In this document: piece after piece, positions 44,139-55,239 of the stretch | Position numbering within the stretch: the first letter of the stretch is position 1 | Layout: each line of letters begins with the position of its first letter | Source: Paraphaeosphaeria minitans | Taxonomy: Eukaryota > Ascomycota > Dothideomycetes > Pleosporales > Didymosphaeriaceae | DNA length: 64,000 nt | Assembly: GCA_015832175.1 (NCBI GenBank) | Contig: WJXW01000003.1 | Location: 3,286,001-3,350,000 of the forward strand | Direction: 5' to 3' | The notes under the pieces: model-generated | Database searches by the model: none | Told to the model about the DNA's origin: nothing | Seen by the model: the letters and a program-made list of their open reading frames with translations, nothing else | Program-made: the position numbers and the translations under genes

Positions 44139-45218
44139 ATGGCCGCCATATCCAAAGGCTGTCTGGTTTTCGTCACAGGCGTCAGCGGTCTCATCGGTTC
44201 CCATGTCGCCGACCACCTGCTCCGAGCCGGCTTCCGCGTTCGCGGCGCTGTGCGAAGCGAGCCAGAAGCCAGAATGATGCACGAAATTTACCGGGGACGC
44301 CATCCAAAGGCAGCGGACGACGTGTTCGAAACCGTGGTCATCGCGGACATGAAGCTACCGGGGGCGTTTGCAGGGCATTTGGCCGGCTGCGAAGGAATCG
44401 CCCACGTTGCTTCGGATCTTAGCTTCAGTCCTGACCCTAATGTTGTCATCACGGGGTGCGTCAATGGGGTCGTGAGCCTTCTCTACGAAGCCAAGTCGAC
44501 GCCTTCGATCAAGCGGTTTGTGTACACCTCGAGCAGCAATGCCGCGACACGGCCGTTGGTCGACGAAGCTAGACATGTGGACTCGTCTTCCTGGAACGAC
44601 GACATGTTGGAGGAAGCTTGGGCACCGCCTCCGTATGAGAACAGGGGATATGTAGTATACGCCGCATCCAAGGTTGCCTGCGAGCGGGCAGCATGGACCT
44701 TTGTGACGGATCAAAAGCCACAGTTCACGTTCAACACCGTGCTGCCCAACTACACTTCCGGAGTTGTTTTGCAGCCGCTCAGTGTTCCGGGTGCGGGCAG
44801 CACAGCAAGATGGGTGCGAGATGTGTACGACCATCCGTTCGAGGAACAGTTCGTGTCCAAGCTGCGGGACGATAGTCCTGCGTGGCAAGTCGAGGTCGAG
44901 GATGTTGCAAAGCTGCATCTGGCAGCCCTCTGTTACGATGATGTTGCAGGCGAGCGACTCTTCGGCTTCGCCCACAAATTCAATTACAACAGCTTTCTAA
45001 AGGTCTTCAGGGAGCTGGCACCGGAACGTAAATGGCCAGAGGACCGGGATGGACTGGAGTGGTCGAGCACCATCGTCAACACCGAGCGGTCCATCGAGTT
45101 GCTGCGACGTTTCGGGGCAGACGGATGGGTTTCTTTTCATGAAAGTGTCCGTCGCTCATGTCTAAGTGAATACGGAGAGGGATGGACTCCATTCGATGGT
45201 GTTGTTCCCGGGTTCTGA
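44139..45218 (+). CDS. NAD(P)-dependent extended SDR reductase / epimerase
   Basis: Single exon, 359 residues. ATG at 44139 has A at -3 and is followed directly by the Rossmann start VFVTGVSGLIGSHVADHLL (TGxxGxxG). The catalytic Tyr-Lys pair is in YVVYAASKVACERAAW, and FVYTSSSNAA carries the conserved Ser. This layout is that of the extended short-chain dehydrogenases related to aldehyde reductases and dihydroflavonol/cinnamoyl-CoA reductases (Gre2-like), which reduce small carbonyl compounds with NADPH. The 379-codon frame begins earlier at a non-ATG codon. No biosynthetic partner is adjacent. Confidence 0.87.
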   Translation: MAAISKGCLVFVTGVSGLIGSHVADHLLRAGFRVRGAVRSEPEARMMHEIYRGRHPKAADDVFETVVIADMKLPGAFAGHLAGCEGIAHVASDLSFSPDPNVVITGCVNGVVSLLYEAKSTPSIKRFVYTSSSNAATRPLVDEARHVDSSSWNDDMLEEAWAPPPYENRGYVVYAASKVACERAAWTFVTDQKPQFTFNTVLPNYTSGVVLQPLSVPGAGSTARWVRDVYDHPFEEQFVSKLRDDSPAWQVEVEDVAKLHLAALCYDDVAGERLFGFAHKFNYNSFLKVFRELAPERKWPEDRDGLEWSSTIVNTERSIELLRRFGADGWVSFHESVRRSCLSEYGEGWTPFDGVVPGF

Positions 45219-46261
45219 ACGTCCAACATCATAATCTTGTCCTCGGTCTCGCCACTGCATCTACATCCCTTCCTCGATGCAAAGTACGCCAAGCTCCTTT
45301 CCCGTCAACAAGCCACCGACCCAACCCATAGTAGGTATGCCGCTTCGCATCAAAAGCCCGTTCATACTCCAGCAACAAGCGATACAAATAAACCATTGCC
45401 TCCTCTTTTCTCAAAACTTTCTCTACCCACTGCCACCCTGCTCGTACGATTCTTCGAGCCTGTGCATCGCCCCCAGGCGGGTGGTGGGATGCACACGACC
45501 CCTTTCTTCCGCCGAATCATCCTCTGCGGTTTCCCCTTCCCCTCAGACTCCCGGGTTTGACATTTCAGCCTTCAAGGCCACGGACCGCGCTTCCCGCACG
45601 CCCCCACGGCGCGGTGTATACGACCAGCAGGCATAACACGACAGCGATCAAAGCGGGAGTATGCATGCCGCGCCGCGACACAGCAGGGGCGGTGGTCTTC
45701 ATGGCGGATGCAGTGCCAGGGACAGGGAATGGGGTGCAGTCGGTGTTTAGCCGGTTAGGGCATTGTGAGGGGGGGTTTCGGGTGCGGTTGGTGAACGCGT
45801 GCGCGAAGGACTAGATCGGTGGGGCAGGAGCAGGAAGGAGGATGGATATTTTCTGGGGAGAAAGAGACGGGTTTTTTGAATACTTAGAGCAGGAGGCGGC
45901 GGAGGTGATGGCCATGGCACGTGAGAGATGGGGAGGATGGATCGATAACGGTGTCAAGTATGGAGATAGATTGCTCGCGCAAGGCGGCAAATGATAGAAA
46001 TACAACGTAAATCTGGGGAAATGGAATCTCGCAAGTTGGGGTATACCGGTATATAGTGGGAAGAATGATGTACACAAGGGTTGCAGCGCCTTTCTAACGG
46101 TCAGGGGTGCTGCAGAAATATGGCAGCAGCTTGACGGCTGGCGCGCCGGCATGAGCTAAGCCTAGAAACCTTCAGTACGATGGAGTAGATACTGCGCAAG
46201 CCGAAAATGTTCAGCTGTGATGCAGTGCGTGCTGTAGGAGTGACCGCACGCCTCAGCAAGC
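45219..46261. other. Intergenic between convergent genes
   Basis: No supported gene in about 1 kb. A 44-codon minus-strand frame starting at 45703 encodes a hydrophobic helix (HTPALIAVVLCLLVVYTAP) and could be a microprotein or an exon, but nothing else backs it. Confidence 0.4.
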
Positions 46262-47681
46262 TCAGGTTTCCACCTCTTCGCCCTCTGCGCCTTCTTCATC
46301 GTCCTCGTCATACTCCTCGCCCTGGCCACCCTCATACCCTTCCCCATCTTCATCGTCGCTGTCCGAGCCACTGCCTTCAGACTCGCCCTCGCTCCCAGGG
46401 TCATAGTCTTCCTCGTCCTCCTCATCGTCTTCCATATCCTGAAGCTGCATCTCTGCGCGTTGCAGTTCCGTCAAGCCATGATCCGGCTCCACAGCCGCAG
46501 TGCCATCCGCACCATTCTCCTTCTCCTTTGGCGGGTTTACATTGAGCTTCTGCGCGCGTCGTGTCGCCGCCATGCTAGCGTCCTGCAATCCATGCTTCTG
46601 CACGTACTCGTTGATGCCGTTGAAGTCGGCCTGGTCGATCATGCCGAACTCGATGTCGCCGGTCTGGGTGGTGATGACGAGATTGAAGGTGTTGCGCAGG
46701 ACGTTGGTGTAAGAGACAGCGGTGACGGAGGCGAAGTCGAAGAAGGCCAGGGGCTTCTTGAAACCCCAGAGGATGCCGGCAGAGGTGAAGAAGAGGTAGC
46801 CTGAGCGGTTAGCACAGGTAATGAAGGATTGGAGAGGTGTGGTAGGCACCTTCTTTGCTGCCCCGGTGGCCCTTGACGTGATACGCCTTCTCGCCCTTGC
46901 GGTGGCTCTGGGGGATGGCGCTCTCGAACTGGTCGGCGTCCGGGAAGATGACGGCCTTGCCAGTGGCGGCTTGCATGAGGCAGTGGTCGATGGCCTCTGC
47001 CATGGGGCCTGGGCCGGGGTCCTCGCCCTCGACTATGTTCTTGCCCGTGGCCTCCTCGAAGGTCCATACTATAGGCTCCGGCGGGGAGGCTTCTCGGAGG
47101 TCGGTACCCGGACTCAGGCCATCGCCGAGGATGGGCAAGACGATGAAGTTGTGCTGGCGCTTCGCTTTCTCGGGCACTGGTAGGCAAAACACCTGGTCAA
47201 CGTTTGTCCAGGCAATGCTGAACTCGACGCTGCCATCTGCGCCCAATGCGCGTACGCCTCCGTCCTTGTTGCCAACCAGCTCGAGAGTGTACTTTTTCCT
47301 CTGGGGTAGGGAGAAGCTGGTGCCCGGATACTGTCGCCATGCCTTTGTCGCTGCGCTTGTCAGGCTCGACGCTGCGGGTGCGGGTGCGGGTGCGGCGCTT
47401 TGCGCGCCATTGGCGTCCTCGAGCTTGCGCTTCTTGGTGGTCGGTTCGCTTGAAGGTTGCGATGCCTGGCTGAGCATGTACGCCGAGATGTCGCGGAACA
47501 GCGTGCTCTGTGTGGGGGTCTGATCTGCGACGGCAGTTTAGACCGTGTAGCAGGAAGGTGCAATGCGCGACATGCGCTGGGGCGTAGGTGTACACGTACC
47601 AATGGCAGCGTGCACTCGCTTGCGCAACTCATGATTGCCTGCGAAAGCCAGGTCGATTTCATGGGCGTGTGAGGATGGCAT
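46262..47681 (-). CDS. rtt106: Histone chaperone Rtt106
   Basis: Nuclear H3-H4 chaperone with tandem PH-like domains, acting in replication-coupled nucleosome assembly and silencing. Exons 47600-47681, 46850-47524 and 46262-46800 give 431 residues. After an N-terminal helix (IDLAFAGNHELRKRVHAAI) and an Ala/Pro linker comes the first PH-like domain (YTLELVGNKDGGVRALG, DQVFCLPVPEKAKRQHNFIV). The second follows (KAYHVKGHRGSKEGYLFFTS, GILWGFKKPLAFFDF, NTFNLVITT). The last 60 residues are strongly acidic (Glu/Asp), as expected for a histone chaperone. The second intron uses a weak donor (GTGCCT). The first intron is 75 bp. Confidence 0.92.
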
Positions 47682-47789
47682 GACTGTAGTCACCGTTCAC
47701 CGGCGGTTGCGCTGTAGTGCTGGTGGAGGTTTGGCCGCCATGGCCATGACGCGCCGTTAACCCAGCCCAACTAGAGCGTTAGTTCATTG

Positions 47790-48060
47790 AGAGTAGGCTA
47801 GCGTATAAAACATGCTCCAAGTATCTCTATAAAAATACTTAGGCTCTGGTCCTCTTACTGTCTACTTTAATAAGCTCCTACTTTTTATTTTAAACTTTGT
47901 TTGATTTTAAACCTTGTTTAATCTTAAATTTTTATTTAATTTTAAACTCTACATTTTGAATATAAAGAAAATACTCTTGCTTAAAATTACTAATAACGTT
48001 TTTAATATATTTACGCTACAGGTTATAGTTTACTAAGTTTGATTCAGCCAGAATGGACTA
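47790..48060. other. AT-rich island
   Basis: A sharp A/T-rich stretch between GC-balanced flanks, full of TTTTA/TTAAA runs, with no coding potential. It looks like a mutated repeat relic. AGCGTATAAAACA at 47800-47812 recurs at 62869-62881. Confidence 0.6.
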
Positions 48061-48657
48061 ACCTAATGAGGGACACTAAAATAAAGGCAGCTTAGCCTTC
48101 TCACTTGGCGGCAACGACCGAGCGGTGATGCTCGCCTAACATGCCACCCCAGATGGGTTGTATAGTTGTACTTCGCAACGTTCACCGTCTCGTCTCGCAA
48201 GGCTGCCCACTCTCGATACGCAACAGGCCCCATCGCATTGTCGAGCCATCTCAAATCGCCAAATCCCAACCATGACATCAAAGCGTGGAGAAGACTGGCA
48301 CTATGCCGAGAGCGCACTCCAACAGCCGGGGCCTGTTCGAGGATGACTTTTGCCCACGCATGGTGAATGATGCTAGGTATACCTTGACCAGGTACGACAC
48401 CATGATCAAAATGAATATCAAACCCACCTGTGTGCCACCTACCTTCACCGGCGCGTTTCTTCTCACCATTTCCTTTCATTATCCGCCTCACCACCCTCTA
48501 CTTCCTACATCTACTCCACTTTACTTCTATTTTCGCCGGTCGATGTAAACTTTATCCATCTTATTTTGTAATTGTGAGCTGCCATCCAACCTGACATCCC
48601 TCCGCATCTTCGACCGACGCCTCAACGCCTGGCCGAGAAGGAGCAGGACAAGGCAAG
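48061..48657. other. Upstream region of the four-TM protein gene
   Basis: No gene is supported. A minus-strand 143-codon frame here has no recognisable content. The right part is the probable promoter and leader of the next gene. Confidence 0.4.
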
Positions 48658-49518
48658 ATGAAGATACCCTCGGTGCTGCGAAACGTGTCGGCCAGGTTCG
48701 CCAAGAAGCCCATGTTCAACCAGCCTGTCCACACGGAGAAGCGCCATCATGTCACTCGAATCATATATGCCCTTCTCCTCTCGCTGCTAGTCATCATCGC
48801 CGCCTCCATCATCGGATTGAACGTTGTGACTGTCAACTTCACCGAGGATAATCGCGACACCGGCTTTGAATTCGAGACCGACAACCCCAATGAAGCTGTC
48901 ATACTGGCCGCGCTTCCGCGGATGCTGTACACCGCGCCCGCAAAGCTTGCCCTGATAGCAGGCGTAATCTCCGTCTTCGTCGGCGCCACGCACCTCGCCT
49001 TCGTCTTCACAGACTGGAAGTTAGGCAAGAAGGTTGGCTCCCATCCCACCCAGTCTTCCCCTTCCACCTTAGTGACCCGACCGCAGACCCAAGCATACGC
49101 CTTCCGCCGCAACATGATGTTCCTCCATTTCGGCAACACCATCCTCATCCTCTTCGCCCTCATCTCCACGCTCGTCGCACACAAATCTTCCTCTCACGTC
49201 AATGTGCGCTACGTCACCAACAAAGCGGACCGGTCCTCTGCTGCAGAAGGCCTGCGCTATAACATCGGCACCTTCGATCTCGAGACATGGTCCTGCGAGT
49301 GGATGTCAATCCCCGGTGCGGAGATGGTCTGGATGGACTACGGCGCCCAGTGCAGTATCGAGGTCGCGGGAAGGAGTTTAATGTGTCTGTTCCTGGTCGT
49401 CACAACTGCGCTTGCGGGCCTGAGTATCCGCGGTATGATCGGGCGGCGGGACGCGAGCGGCGAGCGCATCAAGACGGAGCAGGTAGAGCTCGAGATGGGC
49501 AAGATGAATGCTGTCTAG
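48658..49518 (+). CDS. Four-TM membrane protein, unknown function
   Basis: Single exon, 286 residues. Four hydrophobic helices are visible: IIYALLLSLLVIIAASIIGL (about 36-55), LALIAGVISVFVGATHLAFVF (about 97-117), FLHFGNTILILFALISTLVA (about 155-174) and SLMCLFLVVTTALAGLSI (about 242-259). The loop after helix 1 carries one sequon (NFT) and acidic residues. The loop before helix 4 holds two Cys. Tails are basic at the N end and mixed at the C end. This four-helix plan is common among ascomycete membrane proteins of unknown role; I cannot name a family. Confidence 0.68.
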   Translation: MKIPSVLRNVSARFAKKPMFNQPVHTEKRHHVTRIIYALLLSLLVIIAASIIGLNVVTVNFTEDNRDTGFEFETDNPNEAVILAALPRMLYTAPAKLALIAGVISVFVGATHLAFVFTDWKLGKKVGSHPTQSSPSTLVTRPQTQAYAFRRNMMFLHFGNTILILFALISTLVAHKSSSHVNVRYVTNKADRSSAAEGLRYNIGTFDLETWSCEWMSIPGAEMVWMDYGAQCSIEVAGRSLMCLFLVVTTALAGLSIRGMIGRRDASGERIKTEQVELEMGKMNAV

Positions 49519-50331
49519 GCCCACCTCTTTTGCTTCCATCCTACTTTTTCTTTCTCGGTCTTGGATTTTCGACTTGCACGCTGGCGAGCTCGCCCGTTAC
49601 CGCGCCACATTGTTTTCTTCGCACTTTCATTATTCCCTTCCTCTTCCCTTTCCCCTTCCGCAACGCTAGCACGTGTTACATGATACCCCACTTTCCTTCC
49701 TTAGTTCTCACTCCTACTCTCATTACCGCTGTGCTAGAGTATAGACGCGCTCGTGGGGCTGGCTTCAGGGTCTTCTATACGTCGGGGTGTATGTGCCGGT
49801 GGGTTATCGATCTATTTGTTCGTCCTAGAGAGGCAGGGTCCAAGTGTTGGAGCTGTCTGGTTGTTCTCTTTGGCAGGAGCCGAATTGTATTTGACGGGGG
49901 CGGTAGCGTTTGGGTCTTAGGGTGGTCGTGAGTCAGGCGTATGTAGGTATAATGGAATGGAGAATGTCCTCGGTATGAAATCTGCGCTCTGTGAAGATGA
50001 CCGCCATTAACTGAGTCGTGCGTAACCAGGGCACGATAACCAAACCTGAACGATTCCACTTCCCGCATCGGCCGAGAGCATCCTATTGCCGCTCTCACCG
50101 CCCAGATCAAAAAGTCCGCCTCCACCACTCAAATGAATACCGCCTTGTTCTCCTCTCCCTCGCTCCCTCGATAGAGCCCCATTCATCCCAACCCACCCTA
50201 CTCGCTCTCAGCATCTCTCTCAGCCCCACATTCAACATCTCACTCTCCTCGCCCACTCGCCCCGACTCCATCTCCAAATCCTCCTTTCATCTCACGCAGA
50301 AGTCCAGCCCCCCCTCACTCTTTTGCTCCCT
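49519..50331. other. Intergenic
   Basis: No gene supported. The first 200 bp are T/C-rich on the plus strand, fitting a 3' untranslated region. Confidence 0.4.
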
Positions 50332-51112
50332 TCAACTTTCCATCTCTCTCGCAAGCGTACCTCCTACCTTCTCTTTCCGTTCCTCCAGCGCTGCGCTCAA
50401 CAACTCCCCTACGCCGGTATCCACCAGCCCCTTCTTCTCGTCCACAACCTCCCTCAGCACATCAAACGCCACCCTCGAATCGTCACGCGAATTAACAAGC
50501 CCCATCACAACCCTCAGCGCGCTCCCCGCAGTGCCGTCATATCTCGCCATCCTCGCGCCCCCGTCCGGACCCAAACCAGTCCTCGTGTTCGCGCAGATTG
50601 CGCTCGAGCTTGACCTGCCGGTCATCGGCATGCGGCGTAGTCCAACCCGTCGTCACCACGCTCACGCTGGGGAAAGCGTCCGCGCCACAGAGCCGCTCGA
50701 CGACGCGGATGCCCTGCCTGCCACCCGAAGGAGTCGTCGGCGGCGTCGTCCCTTCCGCCAACGTCGCAAAGTACAAAAGCCCGCCCCAGCACATGCGGCT
50801 CTTGTTCCGTGCGTGGAGCGCGCTGATGTACGTGACCACGTCCACGACCAAGCGCGTCATGGAAGGCGCGTTGGAATCGAAGCCCGGCGTGTCGAGGAGC
50901 AGGACGCGCTGCCCGTTTGGCAGGTCTGCGGCGTAGGATGCTACTGCTGTGGTGGGGAGAGGTGGGGTTGGGATGGGTGCGGGCGAGGCGTTGGAGGGGA
51001 GGAGGTGCGATATGAATGTTGTTTTTCCGGTGGAAGGGGGTCCGAGGAGGAGGATGGTGATGATGCTGATGTGCGTCAGTCTACTGGGCGGTTGGGGTCT
51101 GGTTGAACTCAA
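50332..51112 (-). pseudogene. P-loop GTPase-like gene with broken frame
   Basis: Minus-strand P-loop NTPase. IITILLLGPPSTGKTTFISHLL is the nucleotide-binding loop and VLLLDTPGFDS the DTPG motif of GTPases. LHARNKSRMCWGGLLYF and a helical part ending RQVKLERNLREHEDWF follow. At about 50565-50575 the frame is lost (stop ATATGA at 50537). The expected continuation, GARMARYDGTAGSALRVVMG and a coiled C-terminal part, is in the neighbouring frame and stops at 50332. One extra G in a GGG run would explain it. The 5' end is also unclear: there is no ATG in frame, and CAG near 51066 looks like an acceptor. It resembles ascomycete AIG1-like GTPases of unknown role. A sequencing error in a functional gene is equally possible. 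Confidence 0.6.
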
Positions 51113-53133
51113 TCTTGCGAGCGGATGAACTGGTGGATAGAACGCGTTGCTAAGCTATTCTCCGTGGTGGGAGGTTCTATCTGCAAGCGCAAAACGAGAG
51201 GACGTCCATGACATACGGTTGAAGTTGAGTTTTCTCAGCGGCTTCACGGCGGAATATCTTGCTGGGCGCGAGTGAAAAAGTCCAGGATGCGGGTCTTGTC
51301 CTCGCTCTGGGACCCATTATGCTCGGATGTATGGACTTGTGAATGGATTCCTGGAGCGGAAGCTGGACGTGAATTCCCGGGCGGGATCTTTTTCCCAGCA
51401 TTCGAGACAAGGGAAGATCGCATCGCGCTAGGGATGGTAGGAACACGTATAGGTAGCAAGCGACGAGCAGCATCCTGCTTGCGTGTAGCAAATGGTGCGT
51501 GGCTTTGGCATCTTGCAGTGCTGTACATGTTTCCGTGCGCGCGAGACTTGTTGGAGACCGTTTGTATTAATATTATAGCGATGGCGCGGCTCTGCTGGAC
51601 CGGGCAATCGAAGGGTAGTTGCGACATGGAATCGTTTGCATTGTTCTGATCAATCCATATTGCTGTTGGATCTTAGAGCCACCGTGAACTGCGCGCGTGT
51701 GACCCAAAGCTTTTGTAAAAACTGAAAATAAGGGAGACATGTGATTTCCTGTCCACACACCATGAAGTCTACAGCTGTCGGTATTGCTCCATATCTGTAG
51801 AATCTAGTGCTTCCAAGCGTGCGATGGGGTTCGCGATCGTTCTGTTGAATTAATGACTCCTTCAGGGCTCAGTAGATTCAACAATAGCCTACCTGGACAT
51901 TGATGTGGCACGGGAAAAGCCACGAAGACTTACGAAAACCTATGACAGGACCACGAGTTAGGATCACATGTGTTCTGCATGTAGAACTCTGAACAACGGT
52001 GAGCACTGTGCTGAATTACGTATTCGCATCACCGTGACTTTCGGTATCGCTGGTGTGTATGCGATCTGTAGCTTATTTCCATGGCCTTCGAAAAAGAGGT
52101 CCTCCACATGACCTAGATGGCGTCCGCCACAGTGAACTCACAGCCTGGGGACCTTCCACAGGGATACACGTGTTGGGAGCGTCTGGTCGTTCGCCGAACG
52201 CCCGTACCCTCTGTAGGTCGCCCACCACCAAGGCCGTTGATCTTGTCGAAGCTTGCGCAGAATTCATGACCAGGTTCGTCTTTAGCTTCGTATTCGGATG
52301 TTCTAGTTAGGAGATGGGCGGACAAGGTTTACGATCCGGCCTACGGCGATCGCAATCAACCCGAGTGTTTGGTTTACCCCTCTGGTGTGCAACGAAGCTC
52401 CGCACCTAGAGCGAATCACTGAAGGGGTGGTGTGCGCACAATTCCAGGGCTAGGTAACTATGCTGCAGCATAGTGCCTAGATAGCTGTGCAGGTCGAAGG
52501 CTATTCCATAGGTATTACCTAGGTAGGTAATACACCAGGGTTGCTCAGCTCTTGGCACGCGAACGAAGAAGTGGGGCTTTTTGCATCCATGCTCCGTTTG
52601 GTGGCCGCGATGGGGATGATCTCTAGGGGTGTGACATGTCATTTTGGAAGATTTTCCAGCAGGACTATCCTGCAACACTTAGGTCGATATCTACCCATTC
52701 TCCAAGTGCGAAAGCCGTAAACCAAAGCTAGCTACCTACCTATGATCCAGCTAGCCCATTTGGGGGGCTTTATACCTAGACACGGGCCTGCATATGCACA
52801 CAAAGCGCACCATCCGGTGTGCAACTACAGTAACGTTTACCCGGGATTCTATTGCGTCATTAAGCATTGCGCATTTTTATAGGCCCTGCTTGTTTCTGTG
52901 GTGCACTCGAGTGGGTAATGGTTAAATATCGAGGGTTTCCAATTTCCGGAACTCCGTGCCGAATCACGACATACCAAAAAGGATTTGGACACTGCGCCTA
53001 AGGTCTTCACCATTTATATAGAAGTACGTTGTCTTGATCTTGTCTAAAAAAATATCTTCCCACTCTTTTCCGGCCGATATAATCCATTTCTTACCATTAC
53101 ACTCAGCCAGCATTGAATGAATTACAATCGAAA
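51113..53133. other. Intergenic with clustered palindromes
   Basis: No intact gene in 2 kb. An undetermined first exon of the GTPase-like gene may lie in 51113-51630. Around 52450-52755 several inverted repeats built on CCTAGG and GCTAGC cluster. A TATATAG near 53014-53022 is a plausible TATA box of the next gene. Confidence 0.45.
52450..52480. repeat. Near-perfect palindrome
   Basis: An 18-bp perfect palindrome, ACTATGCTGCAGCATAGT at 52457-52474, is bracketed by CTAGG at 52450-52454 and its complement CCTAG at 52476-52480. A second palindrome-like element, starting GTATTACCTAGG, lies at 52512-52533. Confidence 0.85.
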
Positions 53134-54388
53134 ATGATTGTCACCAGTATATTCCGCATCTGGCTTCTCCTAGCCCCGACAGTCTACTCAGCACCATTTC
53201 TTGAACCAGCAGTGCAGGCAGAATACGATGCCATCGTTATCGGCGGAGGTCCAGCTGGATTGGCAGCAACGAGTGGGCTCGCACGCGTCCGGCGCAACGT
53301 TCTTATGATCGACTCGGGAGAGTACCGAAATGATGCAACGAGACATGCCCACGATATCTTGGGATTCGACGGTGTGACACCCGCCTGGCTCCGTTTCGCA
53401 GCAAGAAAGCAGATTAGCGATTACGGGACCGTTGATCTCGTAAATGGAACAGTGACGGAAGTCCAGCCCCAGAACAACAACACTTTCTTCAAAGTGCTAG
53501 CGGAATACCCGGGGAATAAGTCAGTTTCGTTCACAACTCGAAAAGTGGTTCTAGCGACTGGTTTGCGAGATATATTGCCATCGACTACCGGCCTTGCAGA
53601 GAACTGGGGTAAGGGCATCTACTGGTGTCCTTGGTGCGACGGCCACGAGCACGCTGATCAAGAGCTCGGCATCCTTGCGCACCTAGATAGCGCAGTGACC
53701 AGTGTACGTGAAATCCTCACGTTGAACAAGGACATCATCCTCTTCGTAAACGGCACCGACACACCCGCAAACCGCAACATCACGGAGGGAAAATTCCCAG
53801 GCTGGGAAAAGTACCTCAAGCTGCTCAACGTCAAGATTGAAAATCGCACATTATCCTCTATCACACGGCTCCGAGACGGTGCGACACCCTTTGCGGATCC
53901 CAGCTTGCCGTCACATCCCGAGCATGATCTCTTCCAGGTTAATTTCACGGATAACAAAAATCCCATCTTGCGGAACGCTTTCTTCGTCGACTTTCCGTCC
54001 GAGCAAAAATCCAAGGTTGGGCAAAATGCAGGTGTCCAGCTTTACGGAAACAAGCTTGCCGCAGACAGCGCTGGAGGTTTGGTGACGAACATCCCGGGCA
54101 TCTTCGCCATTGGCGACGCCAACTCGGACAATGTGACGAATATACCGCATGCTTATTTCAGTGGGAAACGCACGGCTGTATTTTTGCATGGTAAGTGTAG
54201 TAACGTTTCTCAGAAACTCAAGACGCTAATAAAGTGTAGTCCAGGTTGAGCGGGAAAACTCTTTCGCTCAGATTGCAGCGGCCGGCAAGCGAGATGTAGG
54301 AGAAGATGAGCTGCAGCAACTCTGGGCAAGGATGAACGAACCTGGCGATATTACGCACGCTGGGGATAGGTTCGATGCTCAGTATTAG
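53134..54388 (+). CDS. Secreted GliT-type FAD disulfide oxidoreductase (thioredoxin-reductase-like)
   Basis: FAD enzyme of the low-molecular thioredoxin reductase fold, close to GliT/TdaR-type dithiol oxidases. Exons 53134-54190 and 54240-54388 (49-bp intron) give 401 residues. The first in-frame ATG (53134) opens a signal peptide, MIVTSIFRIWLLLAPTVYSA. The FAD loop is AIVIGGGPAGLAATSGLARV (about residues 36-55). The redox centre is YWCPWCDGHEH, a CxxC with the GliT-type HE-rich follow-up. The C-terminal FAD motif is IPGIFAIGDANSD. About eight Asn-X-Ser/Thr sites (NGT, NNT, NKS, NIT, NRT, NFT, NVT) support passage through the ER. Cytosolic members lack these. No ETP-toxin biosynthetic genes are adjacent. 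Confidence 0.87.
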
Positions 54389-54652
54389 CGTGTAATCCGA
54401 GAGGTCCTACATACAGGTTGATGCACGCCTTCACTGGCGGAGGTTCCTCTTTCAGAAAAAATTCTTACAGTATCTTTGCAGCGATTTGTGCACTGTTCAT
54501 GCGATTTATCACTTCAGCCAGGACTCGCGTATGTGCGACGTGACTGGGATCGCTCAATACTTCCCGCACAGTGTCATAAATGTTTGCTGCTTTCCAGTGT
54601 TGTCATTGAATTCGTATAGTAGCTCCAGCGTCCATCTACTTGACAAATCTGT
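54389..54652. other. 3' flank of the oxidoreductase gene
   Basis: Nothing recognisable in this spacer. Confidence 0.4.
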
Positions 54653-55093
54653 CTACTGCTCGATCTGTAACGCAACGCCAACAAAGGCCTTTCCGGCAGC
54701 GATAGCTGATTGGATTATCCTCTGCCCGCCGTGAGTGACAGTGACTTCTATCAGGGCATCCACTGCTGCGGTGGGAATGATATGATCAGTAATTAAGAAG
54801 CGCGTATCGCCCGATGCAATCTTGAATGCTTTTTTATTTGAGCAGATAGAAGGTGGGGCCAGACTTAAGGCATTATATTTGTCGATTAGGTCCATTCGCA
54901 ATGCTTGTTAGCTTTCAAAGACAAAGTACTCGGTTCCAGAGATATCCATGGTCGCTAGAATAGATGGGCCGGGGCGGTTCAGATGCGCGTCAATGTCCTC
55001 GTCCAATTGTTTCTCACTTTGGGTAAGTAGTAGTCCAATGTATGACCTTCTCCGGCAAGTGCTGAGCATAGTCTCAGGGGTGATCGTTGACAA
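54653..55093 (-). pseudogene. Coding remnant with one in-frame stop
   Basis: Two minus-strand frames in the same phase are separated only by TAA at 54908-54910, and C to T in CAA would create that stop. Before it the frame reads LATMDISGTEYFVFES; after it, RMDLIDKYNALSLAP and AFVGVALQIEQ. Composition is protein-like but the family is not recognised. A short intron is an alternative. Confidence 0.35.
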
Positions 55094-55239
55094 GGTTAAG
55101 ATCCACTAGACTCATGTCAAAAAGGAAGATTGGTCCTTTGACGGGCCACCCGCAGGCGGAAGCAGGCGCTCCTAGGCGCTTCTAATGGAATATGAAAGCA
55201 TTGATCAGTAGCGGAATAGCCCGTCGCATGATGGTATGT
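55094..55239. other. Short spacer between coding remnants
   Basis: Frames on the minus strand are closed here by several stops. Nothing is assigned. Confidence 0.3.

Noticed and set aside
45568..45703. 44-codon minus-strand frame with a hydrophobic helix
   Set aside because: Could be a microprotein, but no promoter, intron or conservation evidence can be seen, so it is only mentioned in the spacer entry.
48063..48494. 143-codon minus-strand frame
   Set aside because: No motif, no intron signals, and it overlaps the probable promoter of the four-TM protein gene.
50018..51106. 362-codon plus-strand open frame
   Set aside because: It is antisense to the P-loop GTPase sequence, whose motifs are clear. 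The plus-strand product is Ser/Pro/Arg low-complexity with no signature.
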